A stretch of DNA of 64,000 nt from Scheffersomyces stipitis CBS 6054 (lineage: Eukaryota > Ascomycota > Pichiomycetes > Serinales > Debaryomycetaceae): assembly GCF_000209165.1 (NCBI RefSeq), contig NC_009068.1:2976001-3040000 (forward strand). Direction: 5' to 3'. Below are positions 28,106 through 37,391 of this stretch, piece by piece. The position numbers were made by a program, and so were the translations under genes. Position 1 is the stretch's first letter, and each line of letters starts with the position of its first letter. Below the pieces are notes generated by a model, which made no database searches, was not told the DNA's origin, and saw nothing but the letters and a program-made list of their open reading frames with translations.

Positions 28106-30595
28106 TCACACGAGTTCCTCGGCACCTCTGACTGGATACTCGTACAACTTATAGTAATCTACCAAATTTCCATTCAAGTTGTTCTCTCCTTCTATAGGCA
28201 AGTAGAAAACGTTTCTGAATTTGATGTCTCCCAATACCCAGAAATCCAACCAGTTTTGCTTCACGCCATAGTCTGTTGGGATAACAATGCTGTTCAATGA
28301 TTGATAGCTAGAATCCGTTGAAGACTCTGAGTTGCTAAACAACGACAACACACTCAACTTGATTGTCATGAGGAATTGGTCCAATCCAATCAAGTTCATA
28401 CATGCCTTCAATTCGCTATCGGGACGAGGTGGTATGTTGTTAGAAGGGGGAGGCAGCGATTCAAAACCATCGAAATCTCTGGGTACGGTCGAATGGTTGA
28501 ATCTGGAACTGCTTTGTAGTCTATTATTGAGCGAACTGAACTCGTAGGTAGTCAATCCTTTCAAGATCTGGAACGTCTGGACAACACACAAGAATACAAT
28601 CCAGATGTATTGCATCCAGCACCAGATCAACAAATTGAAGTGGAAATAGTGATTTTTATAACCATAGCACAATTCATCTGATAAAATCAGACACATGCCT
28701 GCTTCATCGTCAGAATCATATCCATCTTCAAGTTTATCAAAGTACTGGTAAGTCATGTAGGTGAACACCAAAATAGCAAAATTCAAAGCATACACAAATG
28801 TCATGAACAATTTATGATTTCTAACACCAATCTCATTGTAGACCCAAGGACAATAGTGGTCGAATCTAGCTACCAATTTTTTGTTATATTTTGAATACTT
28901 TGATCTTAACGGCTTTCTTATAAAAGTATTGACACAAAAGTGGTCGATATCAAATTTTCCCAACTTAAGCAAATCTTTAACCTGCCCCAAAATGACGCTG
29001 TTGTCTGCTGGTATTGGAACAAATCCTGGGTTTATGAACATGGCCTTGAAGAATGTCCATGAAAAGAGAGAAATCAATGATCCCAACAATATATTTCCCA
29101 AAAATTCGCTGAAGAAAAGAGTTGGAAGTATATTATGGAGCCATACAAGAATACACCAGAATGCAGTGGCTGAGAATATTCCTGCTAATATGGGCGATTT
29201 TGGCAAAGCTTTGTCTTCAGAAATGTAGGTAGGGATAATGAATTTAGATACCAAATAGATACCACAGAAGAAGACTGAAGATGCTAGGAATAATTTGGGA
29301 ATACCGTATCCATCATTCCAGGAACATACTGCTAGAGCAATAGGAAGCAATATGTAAGGAGCCAAGAATGTCATTATCTTGCCGGCCTTCGGTTGGATTA
29401 GTCTTACTTTCTTTCCCCAGTTATATTTTTCATCTCTGCCGTCTTCTTTCAACACCTTGATCCACGTATTGTAGCAATTCATGTCTTTTGCGACATCAAA
29501 GGAGTTCTTCCCTTGGTCGTTCTTCGCAAAGATGTCTGAACCAGCTTCCAACAACGTTTTCAAAACGATTCTGTGACCCTTCATAAAAGCCCAGTGGATT
29601 GGAATGAAGAGTGTATCGTCAACTTTTGTTATGTCAGCTCCAAATTTCAAAAGAGCATTGATTGTGAAGACGTCACCCTGGTAAGCTGCCCAATGCAAGC
29701 TAGTTCTGTTGAATCCATCTGGTTCGTCAACATAAATCTTCTTCTTAGAATTCTCGTCGCAACAGCTCAACAACATGAACACTACCAATGTGATATTGGA
29801 GCTGTGGACGGCCAAATGCAAAGAGTTGTAATTTTGTGCATCTCTAATCGTTGGATCTGCATCTGTCTGAGACATCAAGTAATCTACAATATACACTAGA
29901 CCATTTCTACAAGCCCAGTGTAAAGGTGAAGCCTTGAGCTCACCGCCCAAAAAGTTGGGATCAGAGCCATTTTCAACCAAATACTTCACCAACGTCAAAC
30001 GATTATTGATACAAGCCCAATGCAAGCCAGTGATACCATCACTGAATGTATCGTTAGGCTTGATTTTTCCTGAAGAGATCATCTCTTTGACGAGAGTCAA
30101 GTTCCCTTCCTGACATGAAGTCATAAACTTGGCTAAGTCCGGATTTAAGTCTTGCTCAGTTGGTTCCTGTCTGTCTGAGGGAGTGATATCATTCAATTGG
30201 TCTGCTGAAGTTTCCAAAACTGCATCTGTAGACTGGATAGAATTGCTGTCTGCATTATCAATAAAGTCTCCATTTACTTCAATGCTATCCTTCATAGTTT
30301 GAGAAATGCTTTTTGTGGCTACCGTATCTTGTGTATCTTGTGTGTCTTGTGGTATTATTGGCTGCTCTGATTCTGTATCTGTTTCACTGTTCGAATTCTT
30401 CGACTCGACTACAGTTTCTTCTTCGGTGACAGAAGAATTGCCATTATCTACTTGGACTTCGTCAGTAACATCAACTTCGTCATTAGAAACGTGAGAAACG
30501 CCATTTGAAATTTCAGCTTCTTTCTGTTCATTTCCATTTATTGGCGATCCAGCCTTGGACGGACTGCCAGACTTCTTCTTATTCTTCTTAGCCAT
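28106..30595 (-). CDS. AKR1: Ankyrin-repeat palmitoyltransferase Akr1
   Basis: Golgi S-acyltransferase that palmitoylates proteins such as Yck2 and damps pheromone signalling. The 829-residue protein has a long acidic Ser/Thr/Glu-rich N-terminus. Six ankyrin repeats follow, roughly residues 155-385 (phrases such as GITGLHWACINNRLTLVKYLVENG), then about six membrane helices. The catalytic domain has DHYC at residues 579-582 in place of DHHC, which is the normal form in yeast Akr1; C582 would be the acyl carrier. The upstream cysteine-rich half of the DHHC domain is degenerate, as usual in Akr1. Confidence 0.94.
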   Translation of the reverse strand: MAKKNKKKSGSPSKAGSPINGNEQKEAEISNGVSHVSNDEVDVTDEVQVDNGNSSVTEEETVVESKNSNSETDTESEQPIIPQDTQDTQDTVATKSISQTMKDSIEVNGDFIDNADSNSIQSTDAVLETSADQLNDITPSDRQEPTEQDLNPDLAKFMTSCQEGNLTLVKEMISSGKIKPNDTFSDGITGLHWACINNRLTLVKYLVENGSDPNFLGGELKASPLHWACRNGLVYIVDYLMSQTDADPTIRDAQNYNSLHLAVHSSNITLVVFMLLSCCDENSKKKIYVDEPDGFNRTSLHWAAYQGDVFTINALLKFGADITKVDDTLFIPIHWAFMKGHRIVLKTLLEAGSDIFAKNDQGKNSFDVAKDMNCYNTWIKVLKEDGRDEKYNWGKKVRLIQPKAGKIMTFLAPYILLPIALAVCSWNDGYGIPKLFLASSVFFCGIYLVSKFIIPTYISEDKALPKSPILAGIFSATAFWCILVWLHNILPTLFFSEFLGNILLGSLISLFSWTFFKAMFINPGFVPIPADNSVILGQVKDLLKLGKFDIDHFCVNTFIRKPLRSKYSKYNKKLVARFDHYCPWVYNEIGVRNHKLFMTFVYALNFAILVFTYMTYQYFDKLEDGYDSDDEAGMCLILSDELCYGYKNHYFHFNLLIWCWMQYIWIVFLCVVQTFQILKGLTTYEFSSLNNRLQSSSRFNHSTVPRDFDGFESLPPPSNNIPPRPDSELKACMNLIGLDQFLMTIKLSVLSLFSNSESSTDSSYQSLNSIVIPTDYGVKQNWLDFWVLGDIKFRNVFYLPIEGENNLNGNLVDYYKLYEYPVRGAEELV

Positions 30596-31092
30596 CGTAA
30601 AATCTATTTGTGATTTCTGAAAGTCAATTGCTGCTCACAATTAGAATCAAATCTACAGATATATGTCTCAATATATGCAAAAGCAAAGCTAGGAAACTTT
30701 CAGATAATTTAATTTGTTAATGTAATGGGATCACTCAGGAAGAATCAATATTTTTCCGTATACAAATTTCAGAGCTTTTGGCAAGAAAAATAATCCTGTA
30801 CCTGTCGCCGATCTGATTGCAAAATGACCTGGGCTATAACGGGCTGTGATCTAGGTAAAATACGGGAGCACAGCAAAGAATTCTAACTCACAAGACCGTA
30901 GCTTGTATTGTGAAGTTGTGAAGTAGTCAGGTAAATTTCAAACCCCGATCTTTCCCATTTGTCACCCTCGCAATGTACTAAAATCTTTCAACAATTCTCA
31001 GTTTTGCAATCGTTAACTAGCGTTGTGCATTTATACGATTAACAATATCTTCACGATTTGTTTATATTCACTAATAAATTTATTCAATACAA
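30596..31092. other. Intergenic between AKR1 and DUF4112 gene
   Basis: AKR1 promoter and 3' flank of the DUF4112 gene. A doubled TTGTGAAG (TTGTGAAGTTGTGAAG) lies near 30908-30923. No gene is recognised. Confidence 0.4.
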
Positions 31093-32133
31093 TCATTGCT
31101 GTAAATAACTATTGTCGATAACATTGTGGTTTTGCAAAGAGCCGTAGTCGGGTCGAGGTGTGTCCACCTCGTTGGTTCCAGACTCCCCGTTTCTTTCACT
31201 TTGGCCAGCCAAAGCTGAATTCAACGTCTTGATCACTCCATCTTCTCTGAAAACAGGATTGTTCTTAGTGGGTATACCATGTTGTGACACGTTATTGGTA
31301 GCATCCTCCACTATATTGAGTTCGTAGTCATCTTCCGTAGCTTCGAATCCTTTTCTCTGTCTGGGACCCAAGTCAATTGAATCTGTGGCAGACGTAACTA
31401 CAGTTGTAGAACTGGTGTGGGTGCTAGGTGAGCTATTTAAGGAAGGTTGGAACAGGGAACCTTCTGAAGACTCTTTACTATGACCATTGGTCTTCTGCAA
31501 ATATGCCTTGAACTGATCTCCTGCTTTCTTTGCATTGGGCTTCAAGGTATTGTCTATATACGGCTGAATCTTATCGTTGATGAAGCCAGGCTTAACTTCC
31601 TCCTTTGTGATAATACCAAGGTTTTTCTGCCCTACTCTGTCCAAGTGTTTTTCAAGCAAGAGATAATTCCTCAGATTCAGCTTGTAGCCGATTTCAATGA
31701 TGTCTCCCACAATTGGAATTAAACCAAAAACGAAGTCTATCAAGATGTTTACGAGAAACAAGATTTGGATATCAAGTGGAAACCCATCATCCAACTTCCT
31801 GGCCAATTGCAACAACCCAAGCGACCAGTATGTCGTGACAATTGTTCCGAAAATGGGAATGATGCCAACAATATTGGACCAGCCAAAAGTGACACCAAAA
31901 AAGGAGAACATCATATCGTATCTATGAGCTCGTTTCTTGAATTTCTCTAGCACATTGAGATCATTGGAACTGATTCCATCGGGGAGCCTTCTATTCACCT
32001 TCTTATACTTGGTGACTCCATTGACTACATTTATAGGCACAAGCTCATGGTATGGGTCTTCCACACCAAGCCGGTTCCACTGGTTGTCCTTGAGGATTCG
32101 GTTGGTAATGTATTTGAGTATAATGGACGACAT
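31093..32133 (-). CDS. DUF4112-domain membrane protein
   Basis: 346 residues. The DUF4112 core spans about residues 70-165, with two hydrophobic segments and the repeated phrases NIVGIIPIFGT and FGLIPIVGDIIEIGYKLNLRN. It is followed by a disordered Ser/Thr-rich tail to the end. DUF4112 proteins are widespread in fungi and bacteria, but their biochemical role is not known. The start at 32133 places a short amphipathic segment before the domain. It is divergent from an unrecognised gene over 788 bases containing a TCACGTGA site. Confidence 0.75.
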   Translation of the reverse strand: MSSIILKYITNRILKDNQWNRLGVEDPYHELVPINVVNGVTKYKKVNRRLPDGISSNDLNVLEKFKKRAHRYDMMFSFFGVTFGWSNIVGIIPIFGTIVTTYWSLGLLQLARKLDDGFPLDIQILFLVNILIDFVFGLIPIVGDIIEIGYKLNLRNYLLLEKHLDRVGQKNLGIITKEEVKPGFINDKIQPYIDNTLKPNAKKAGDQFKAYLQKTNGHSKESSEGSLFQPSLNSSPSTHTSSTTVVTSATDSIDLGPRQRKGFEATEDDYELNIVEDATNNVSQHGIPTKNNPVFREDGVIKTLNSALAGQSERNGESGTNEVDTPRPDYGSLQNHNVIDNSYLQQ

Positions 32134-32921
32134 CCTCTACCAAAAGGGAATATACCAGCGCGCAGATCTATTTCGTAATGGCCAAATCCAAGATTTTTCA
32201 AATTTCCAGATAAACAAAATACCAATTGAATACAATTATGCTACTGAACTCAATTTCTAGAATTAGTAGAGACGAATTGACAAGCCCAGCGTCGCAGGGG
32301 CTCGATATCTGTGGAGAACTGTGGAAAGGGAGAGTGTTATCTACTGTCCAGTGAAAAATTTACAGGAAACAAATTGGAGACAGCTTTGGCAGTAGGTTAA
32401 TAGCCCTTGCTTCGTAGGGGATGGCTAAGAAGACAACTAAATTTTAAATCTGGTAACTGTTAGAGAAACCGTCAGGTAACGTGCAAACCCCATCTTGATA
32501 TCCTTGCTAAATCTAAACGGTTTATGCAGTCTGTTTCCATTTAGTAATTCCATTTTAAACCAAACATGACAATCTCCACCTCAAACCATTTGCAAATGTG
32601 GGATTGGAACCAGCGGAAAAAGGCAAAAATCTACGAAATTAGGTGTACTTCCCCCCAAATGTTCCCCATATCGTTTTCTCAGATAGTGTCCAACTACTCT
32701 GCCTGTTACTGCTGCTCTTTCGTAATTGTAGAAATTCACGTGACCCCATCCCCACATAAGCATGTGAGTTCCATATTTCTAATCCCAATATACACATTTT
32801 TGGGAATAAAGAAAACATAGCTCCAGTTCTTTTCCTAGGTTGCTTCTTTATACTATTGATCTATAAACCGTACGGCACGATTCTTCTTAGCCATAACAGA
32901 CATCCATAATAGTGTGTTGCC
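32134..32921. promoter_or_regulatory. Divergent promoter with a TCACGTGA octamer
   Basis: The perfect 8-base palindrome TCACGTGA at 32736-32743 is the preferred site of the bHLH factor Cbf1. It lies 179 bases upstream of the plus-strand gene. Imperfect repeats of AGCCC...CGnAGGGG occur near 32284 and 32402. No gene is seen; an 84-codon frame at 32566 has no support. Confidence 0.5.
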
Positions 32922-34697
32922 ATGGTGGTGCGTTCTACTTTGAGAGCGATGATTTCTAAGGTTCCTTACTCGGACAAGATTCCTGATGCTGTCAGTAGAC
33001 TTCTAGATGAGGGTGATTCCTATACGTACAGAGACCGGATTCTGAGTGTAGACTATGAATTCGACAGGTCACGCAGCCTAAGTCCCAAGGACAGAATCCA
33101 TTCGAAGTTGATTTCCAATCGTTTGAGAGATACCACTACAACTAGTGGGGTTACAGGAACATCTCGGGCACTAAACATCGTGGACGAAATTGATGAGATA
33201 GAGTACGAAAGAATGGAATCAAATTATGAAGATAATGTCTTCAGAGATGATGGAGAACTGACGATTTCGTATTTGAACTACTGTGACACATGCGATGCAA
33301 TCCCCGTAGATACGAAGTTGGCTATCAACAAACTTAATGACAACGGCAGGAGTACAGGCACTTCCAGATCTAACGATCGAGAAATGGGAGGTTTGAATCT
33401 CATGTATCAGTTTGAAAGCAATAGCAATATGGACGAGCCGTTGCGTCTTGGAGACGGCTTGTCTGACAGAATGAACCCATTTGTAGATGCTTCAGAAACC
33501 ACATTAGTCTCTGAAGGTTCAATGCATCAGCACAACCAACAGCAGAGGTTTGGTGCTGCTGAGCGGAACTTGCGAACCAAGCAGTATTTAAGTGAACAGA
33601 ACAACAAGTTCGACGAGCTTATTAGCAACAACCTAAATGTTGTCTTGAAAAAGTACGAAGTAGAAGAAAAGGTGGTGAATCCTTTTTCAAATACAGCTTT
33701 GGTGAAACTCTTGTATCAAAATACAACAGAACAGATAACGTCAAGAATACCTTTTGGTCAATCTATCAAAGGCTGGTTGCCGTGGATTGATAAACCTCAG
33801 CCAAAGGAACTCCCAAAAGAGATTGTAAAACCAAAATTGATGGTTCTACCGGAGCCAGAATTTATAGCTACAAGTACTCCACAGGACGATGTAGTAGAAA
33901 CTTTCCAAGAAGAGGAGTATGACAGAGATATTAGTGTTGAGTTGTTTATCGATTCTTTAGACCCTGAGACTAAAGCTAATTTGCTTTCTGCTCTTCGCAA
34001 AGACTCGCAGGATGAAGAAACGGACGTTGAGGAACCGAAAACAAAGCCCAAGCAAGAGCTGACTATTGATAAGCTACAAGCATTTTTGATTATCCTGATC
34101 AAGTTATTTATCACTGGATTTAAATTGTCAATTCCATTTACAAAGTACATTTATCAGAAATTCAAAAATAATGAGCTCTTTGTGATCAACTACAAGAATG
34201 TCAACAAGTTTTTTGACCTTCTATTGCAATTCATGAACTATTTGGACGGTAGGTTGAACCGCAGCGAGGACGTAATAGAAAAACTCTACCAACAAAAAGG
34301 AGACAATTACTACAACGATAATTTTGATATTATATATCAAGAAATCTCCCAGAACGTCTCCAATTACATGAATGAGCAAATGAAGAAGGTGATGCGGAGT
34401 GTCGACGAAGATAAATCGATGAAGGGTATAGTAGCGAGATATCTCGTTGCGAAGTATCTTCCAATTCGAGACCAAAAGACACATATGGATATGTCGGATC
34501 CGAAATATAGCATCTACTTCCTGGCTTCCCATAATCTGCAACCGGGCACTTTGGCCTCAGGAAGTCCACAGTCCATAACTCCAGAGTCGATGCATAATAG
34601 CGATTCGATTAACTCGGACCAGATTTCGTTAGAAAACCTCGAAGATCTTTCTGTTCTCAAGATTGCACAGAGATTTGTAGACGAATTGGGACCGTAG
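32922..34697 (+). CDS. Unrecognised 591-residue protein
   Basis: The family is not recognised. The N-terminal 230 residues are polar and low in complexity. A charged middle part follows, then one long hydrophobic segment near residues 385-412 (LQAFLIILIKLFITGFKLSIPFTKYIY). Next is a helical region (residues 415-510) and a disordered Ser-rich tail. The hydrophobic stretch contains lysines and could be a membrane anchor or a buried helix. The coding pattern is steady over the whole length without a stop, so it is a real gene. It may be a yeast-lineage protein that diverges fast. Confidence 0.75.
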   Translation: MVVRSTLRAMISKVPYSDKIPDAVSRLLDEGDSYTYRDRILSVDYEFDRSRSLSPKDRIHSKLISNRLRDTTTTSGVTGTSRALNIVDEIDEIEYERMESNYEDNVFRDDGELTISYLNYCDTCDAIPVDTKLAINKLNDNGRSTGTSRSNDREMGGLNLMYQFESNSNMDEPLRLGDGLSDRMNPFVDASETTLVSEGSMHQHNQQQRFGAAERNLRTKQYLSEQNNKFDELISNNLNVVLKKYEVEEKVVNPFSNTALVKLLYQNTTEQITSRIPFGQSIKGWLPWIDKPQPKELPKEIVKPKLMVLPEPEFIATSTPQDDVVETFQEEEYDRDISVELFIDSLDPETKANLLSALRKDSQDEETDVEEPKTKPKQELTIDKLQAFLIILIKLFITGFKLSIPFTKYIYQKFKNNELFVINYKNVNKFFDLLLQFMNYLDGRLNRSEDVIEKLYQQKGDNYYNDNFDIIYQEISQNVSNYMNEQMKKVMRSVDEDKSMKGIVARYLVAKYLPIRDQKTHMDMSDPKYSIYFLASHNLQPGTLASGSPQSITPESMHNSDSINSDQISLENLEDLSVLKIAQRFVDELGP

Positions 34698-35279
34698 GGT
34701 GTGGATCAGTAGTATAAGTACTCATGTAAAATTAATAGGGACGGTTAAGGTAATGTATGAGAGACGATTAGCTAATTTGTAGTTATCATTGTTGTATTTG
34801 GTGATGAAGGTGTGTAGAAGTTGACGGTTGCAACAGGCTTCTAGGTTGCGAGATTCTTGAGAAAATCTTGCAAACATTGGCCAATCTAGTAGTATTCCCA
34901 ATTAGAGTTTACGTAAGGTTAAAACGTACTTTGTAATTGGCTCTCCAACTAGGAACCGTACTACAGTATAGTCAAATATGCAAAATCGATGAAAACGACA
35001 CCCCAATTTGACTTGGAAAAACGGGGCATCTCAGTGAACCCACCTTCTCATTGTAGATGACATCAGAAGTACTCTGTTAATAATGAAAATATGAGTTTCC
35101 TACCTTTGTCAGAATTCTGTCAAGTTATCCTGAGAAAATTACAAGACCTACATTTTCTGTTTTTCGCAGCTATTTCAAAAATACATGAAACGATTCTTGG
35201 AAAGCGATAAGAAATCAGGACACTTTTCAGGAACATCCCTGAGTCTCCCAAGCGAAATATGCCTGATAGGGCAACCCTT

Positions 35280-35306
35280 GAACGGGGTGAACGGGGTGAA
35301 CGGGGA
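35280..35306. repeat. Three tandem 9-base GAACGGGGT units
   Basis: GAACGGGGT, GAACGGGGT and GAACGGGGA are arranged head to tail. They lie in the 2.7 kb intergenic region. The function is unknown. Confidence 0.8.
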
Positions 35307-36588
35307 TGTCGGCTTACAGCCCTTTCGTACTTAGTTGAGGAATGTGGTTATCAGTTTGGTTGACTACGTCATTTGGCAGAGTTTTTCCTCCTTGCAGCAG
35401 CCCAGGTCTTATCGATTGTTAGCGCCAGACTACATACAAACGCGCGCGGTATGGAAGGGGTGAAGTATGGACTAACGGTCTACATAGAAGAGGTGTCTAG
35501 CTCAAGGTTCCTAACCGCCTCAAATCCATTTGCCAGAGGTCGAGAATGGAGGGGGATTACAAGGTCAGGTGTGAGGCAAGGCTGGAGAGGAGAATGAGGG
35601 GAGCAACGGGAAGGAGTGATGAAACTTTTTCGCCTGGCTTTTGGTATGACGGCAGTGAGTCAATTGCCAGATAATACTGACAAAAGCGTGCCGCCCTCAC
35701 ATAAATTGGGGATAATTGGAAGAAGAAATGAGAAAATAGCGACAAATTAGCCGATTGCGTGAGCGAATTAGTGAGCTAACTCTGCGTTTTGCATAGAAAT
35801 TAGCGGGAGATGCGTCTAGAGATGAATTGGCCTAGTGCTTAATGGAGAGCCAGAAAATAGCGAGAGGAGTAGTGATATCATTTCTAATGATTTAGCCATA
35901 CGTCCATGTGGTTCAAGTGGAGGGGAAGGTCGCCTTACAAGGTCGGACCATCGAATCAGACCACGAGATGTCAGCTACCTGGAGTGGTTAGATTCCGTGG
36001 CTGGCCCTACGGTTAAGCTTGCAGTTAGACTTTTGGTTAAGCTTCATGGCTGGGCGGGTCCACTGGCACATGCGTGGAAGTTCGCATTAGAGTTTGGGAT
36101 TTACAGCGAGGCGAAAGCAAAGAGGAGACAAAACTAGCGAGGGAAACCGCGAAACAGAATCGGCGGCGAGAGCTAGCGACAGAATAAAGGGGCTAGTGCG
36201 AGAGAGAAGGAGAAATAGCGAGAGAATTAGTGGGTGTACACGCCCGGCCACGACGAGGGCCGAAGACGAGCCAGCGCACCCGTCCGTGCCGCAAACTACA
36301 TCGAGATACTTCCAATTCGTAGTCGACATTTCCGTGCCCACATCCACATCCACATCCTCGTATCCACATCACGACCACACCCACATGATATCCCTCCCAG
36401 ACACTTCCATGTGATGTGACAAACTCGTCTTGTGAGCCAACAACCACGGCTGGTGGTTTTCTGTAGACCGTGAACAGCGGGCGACCGCAGTGAGCAGATT
36501 TGTCGCCGCTGCTGCGTCGCTATTCTCGCCGTAGAAGTTGCCCCTATTTCCTCAGTCCAACAATGTGCGCCAACGACCATTAGGTAAT

Positions 36589-36610
36589 CGGCATGCGACC
36601 GGCATGCGCT
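36589..36610. repeat. Twin CGGCATGCG units
   Basis: CGGCATGCGAC at 36589-36599 is followed directly by CGGCATGCGCT. Each contains the palindrome GCATGC, and a third GCATGC occurs at about 36678. Confidence 0.7.
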
Positions 36611-36688
36611 CGTAACCAACCCGCACTACTGGGATCAAATAGGAACTGCGCCCGCAGAATAAGGACTATTTTCTAGCGCATGCATGTG

Positions 36689-36706
36689 CGGGTAACGGGT
36701 TACCCG
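36689..36706. promoter_or_regulatory. Reb1-type palindrome
   Basis: CGGGTAAC, GG, GTTACCCG: an 8-2-8 perfect inverted repeat whose arms each contain the Reb1 core CGGGTAA / TTACCCG. It lies about 100 bases upstream of TATATATA (36805-36812), a position where a general regulatory factor would clear nucleosomes. Reb1 occupancy is inference. Confidence 0.55.
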
Positions 36707-36804
36707 GCCACATACAGCACACTTCCAGCCAATCACAGCTAGTCTCCCTCGATATTTTTTCCTGTTCTGGTTAGAACAGACCTGTCCCCTTTTTTCTCCC
36801 AACT

Positions 36805-36812
36805 TTATATAT
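36805..36812 (+). promoter_or_regulatory. TATA-like element
   Basis: TATATATA, preceded by a pyrimidine run and the Reb1-type palindrome, 580 bases before the ATG at 37392. It is the most likely core promoter of the orphan gene. Confidence 0.4.
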
Positions 36813-37391
36813 ACGTTGCCTCAGTCACCCCCAGATGGTGGCAGCGGGCTCGTCTGGGCCGCCCACGACCGCGCTTTCGTCTTTCACCTTTTAATTCAGG
36901 AGAAAAATTTTATCCACCACTTTCTTTCTTTTCACAAACCTGATTCTGGTCCACCACCACTTTTTCAAATAGTGTATTGCTTGCCAATATATTGTTACCC
37001 CCTAGTCGTTGTCTGTTGTTTTTTTCTGTTTTGTCTATCACGAGAAGCTTGGTTGTTTTCTCTGCCTACTGATAGATATCCCGATAACACACACACTCAC
37101 GCTCCGGCTACTTCTGGTACAGTTTTATTGTATAACCGTTTGGTCTGTTTGTTTGTCTCCCAGTCAGCCTTTTTGCTCTGCTGGCCTCAAGCAACAAAAT
37201 TTTCGCCCCTCAGCTCGCACTATTTTTCTGACGCCTTGATTGGTTGATTTCAGATCGTGAGCCTGGTTGTCGCACGCACAGAGAAGTCCTTTTTTTCGTC
37301 GCATTCTCGCACGGAAAGCCTTCTTTTCATCACGTGCCTTAGCCTCCCTTCCACTATAGTCTAACTTAGTAGTCCTATCCTTACATCCACC

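Larger units (their letters stand above)
34698..37391. other. 2.7 kb intergenic region upstream of an orphan gene
   Basis: The longest gene-free stretch here. The left part is AT-rich. From about 35.3 kb it becomes GC-richer and repetitive, with three tandem GAACGGGG units (35280-35306), a spread of TAGCGA/TTAGCG motifs (35.7-36.5 kb), CACATC repeats near 36340 and twin CGGCATGCG units (36589-36610). A Reb1-like palindrome (36689-36706), TATATATA at 36805-36812 and pyrimidine-rich sequence follow up to the next ATG. If transcription starts after that TATA, the leader is about 550 bases. The small frames inside show no similarity to known proteins. Confidence 0.55.

Noticed and set aside
35616..35680. 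Possible box C/D snoRNA (GTGATGA and CTGA about 58 bases apart)
   Set aside because: No terminal stem, and no convincing internal C'/D' boxes; these short words occur often by chance.
36094..36447. Overlapping frames of 84-107 codons on both strands near 36.1-36.6 kb
   Set aside because: They arise from GC-rich repeat DNA; no frame is clearly favoured and none resembles a known protein.
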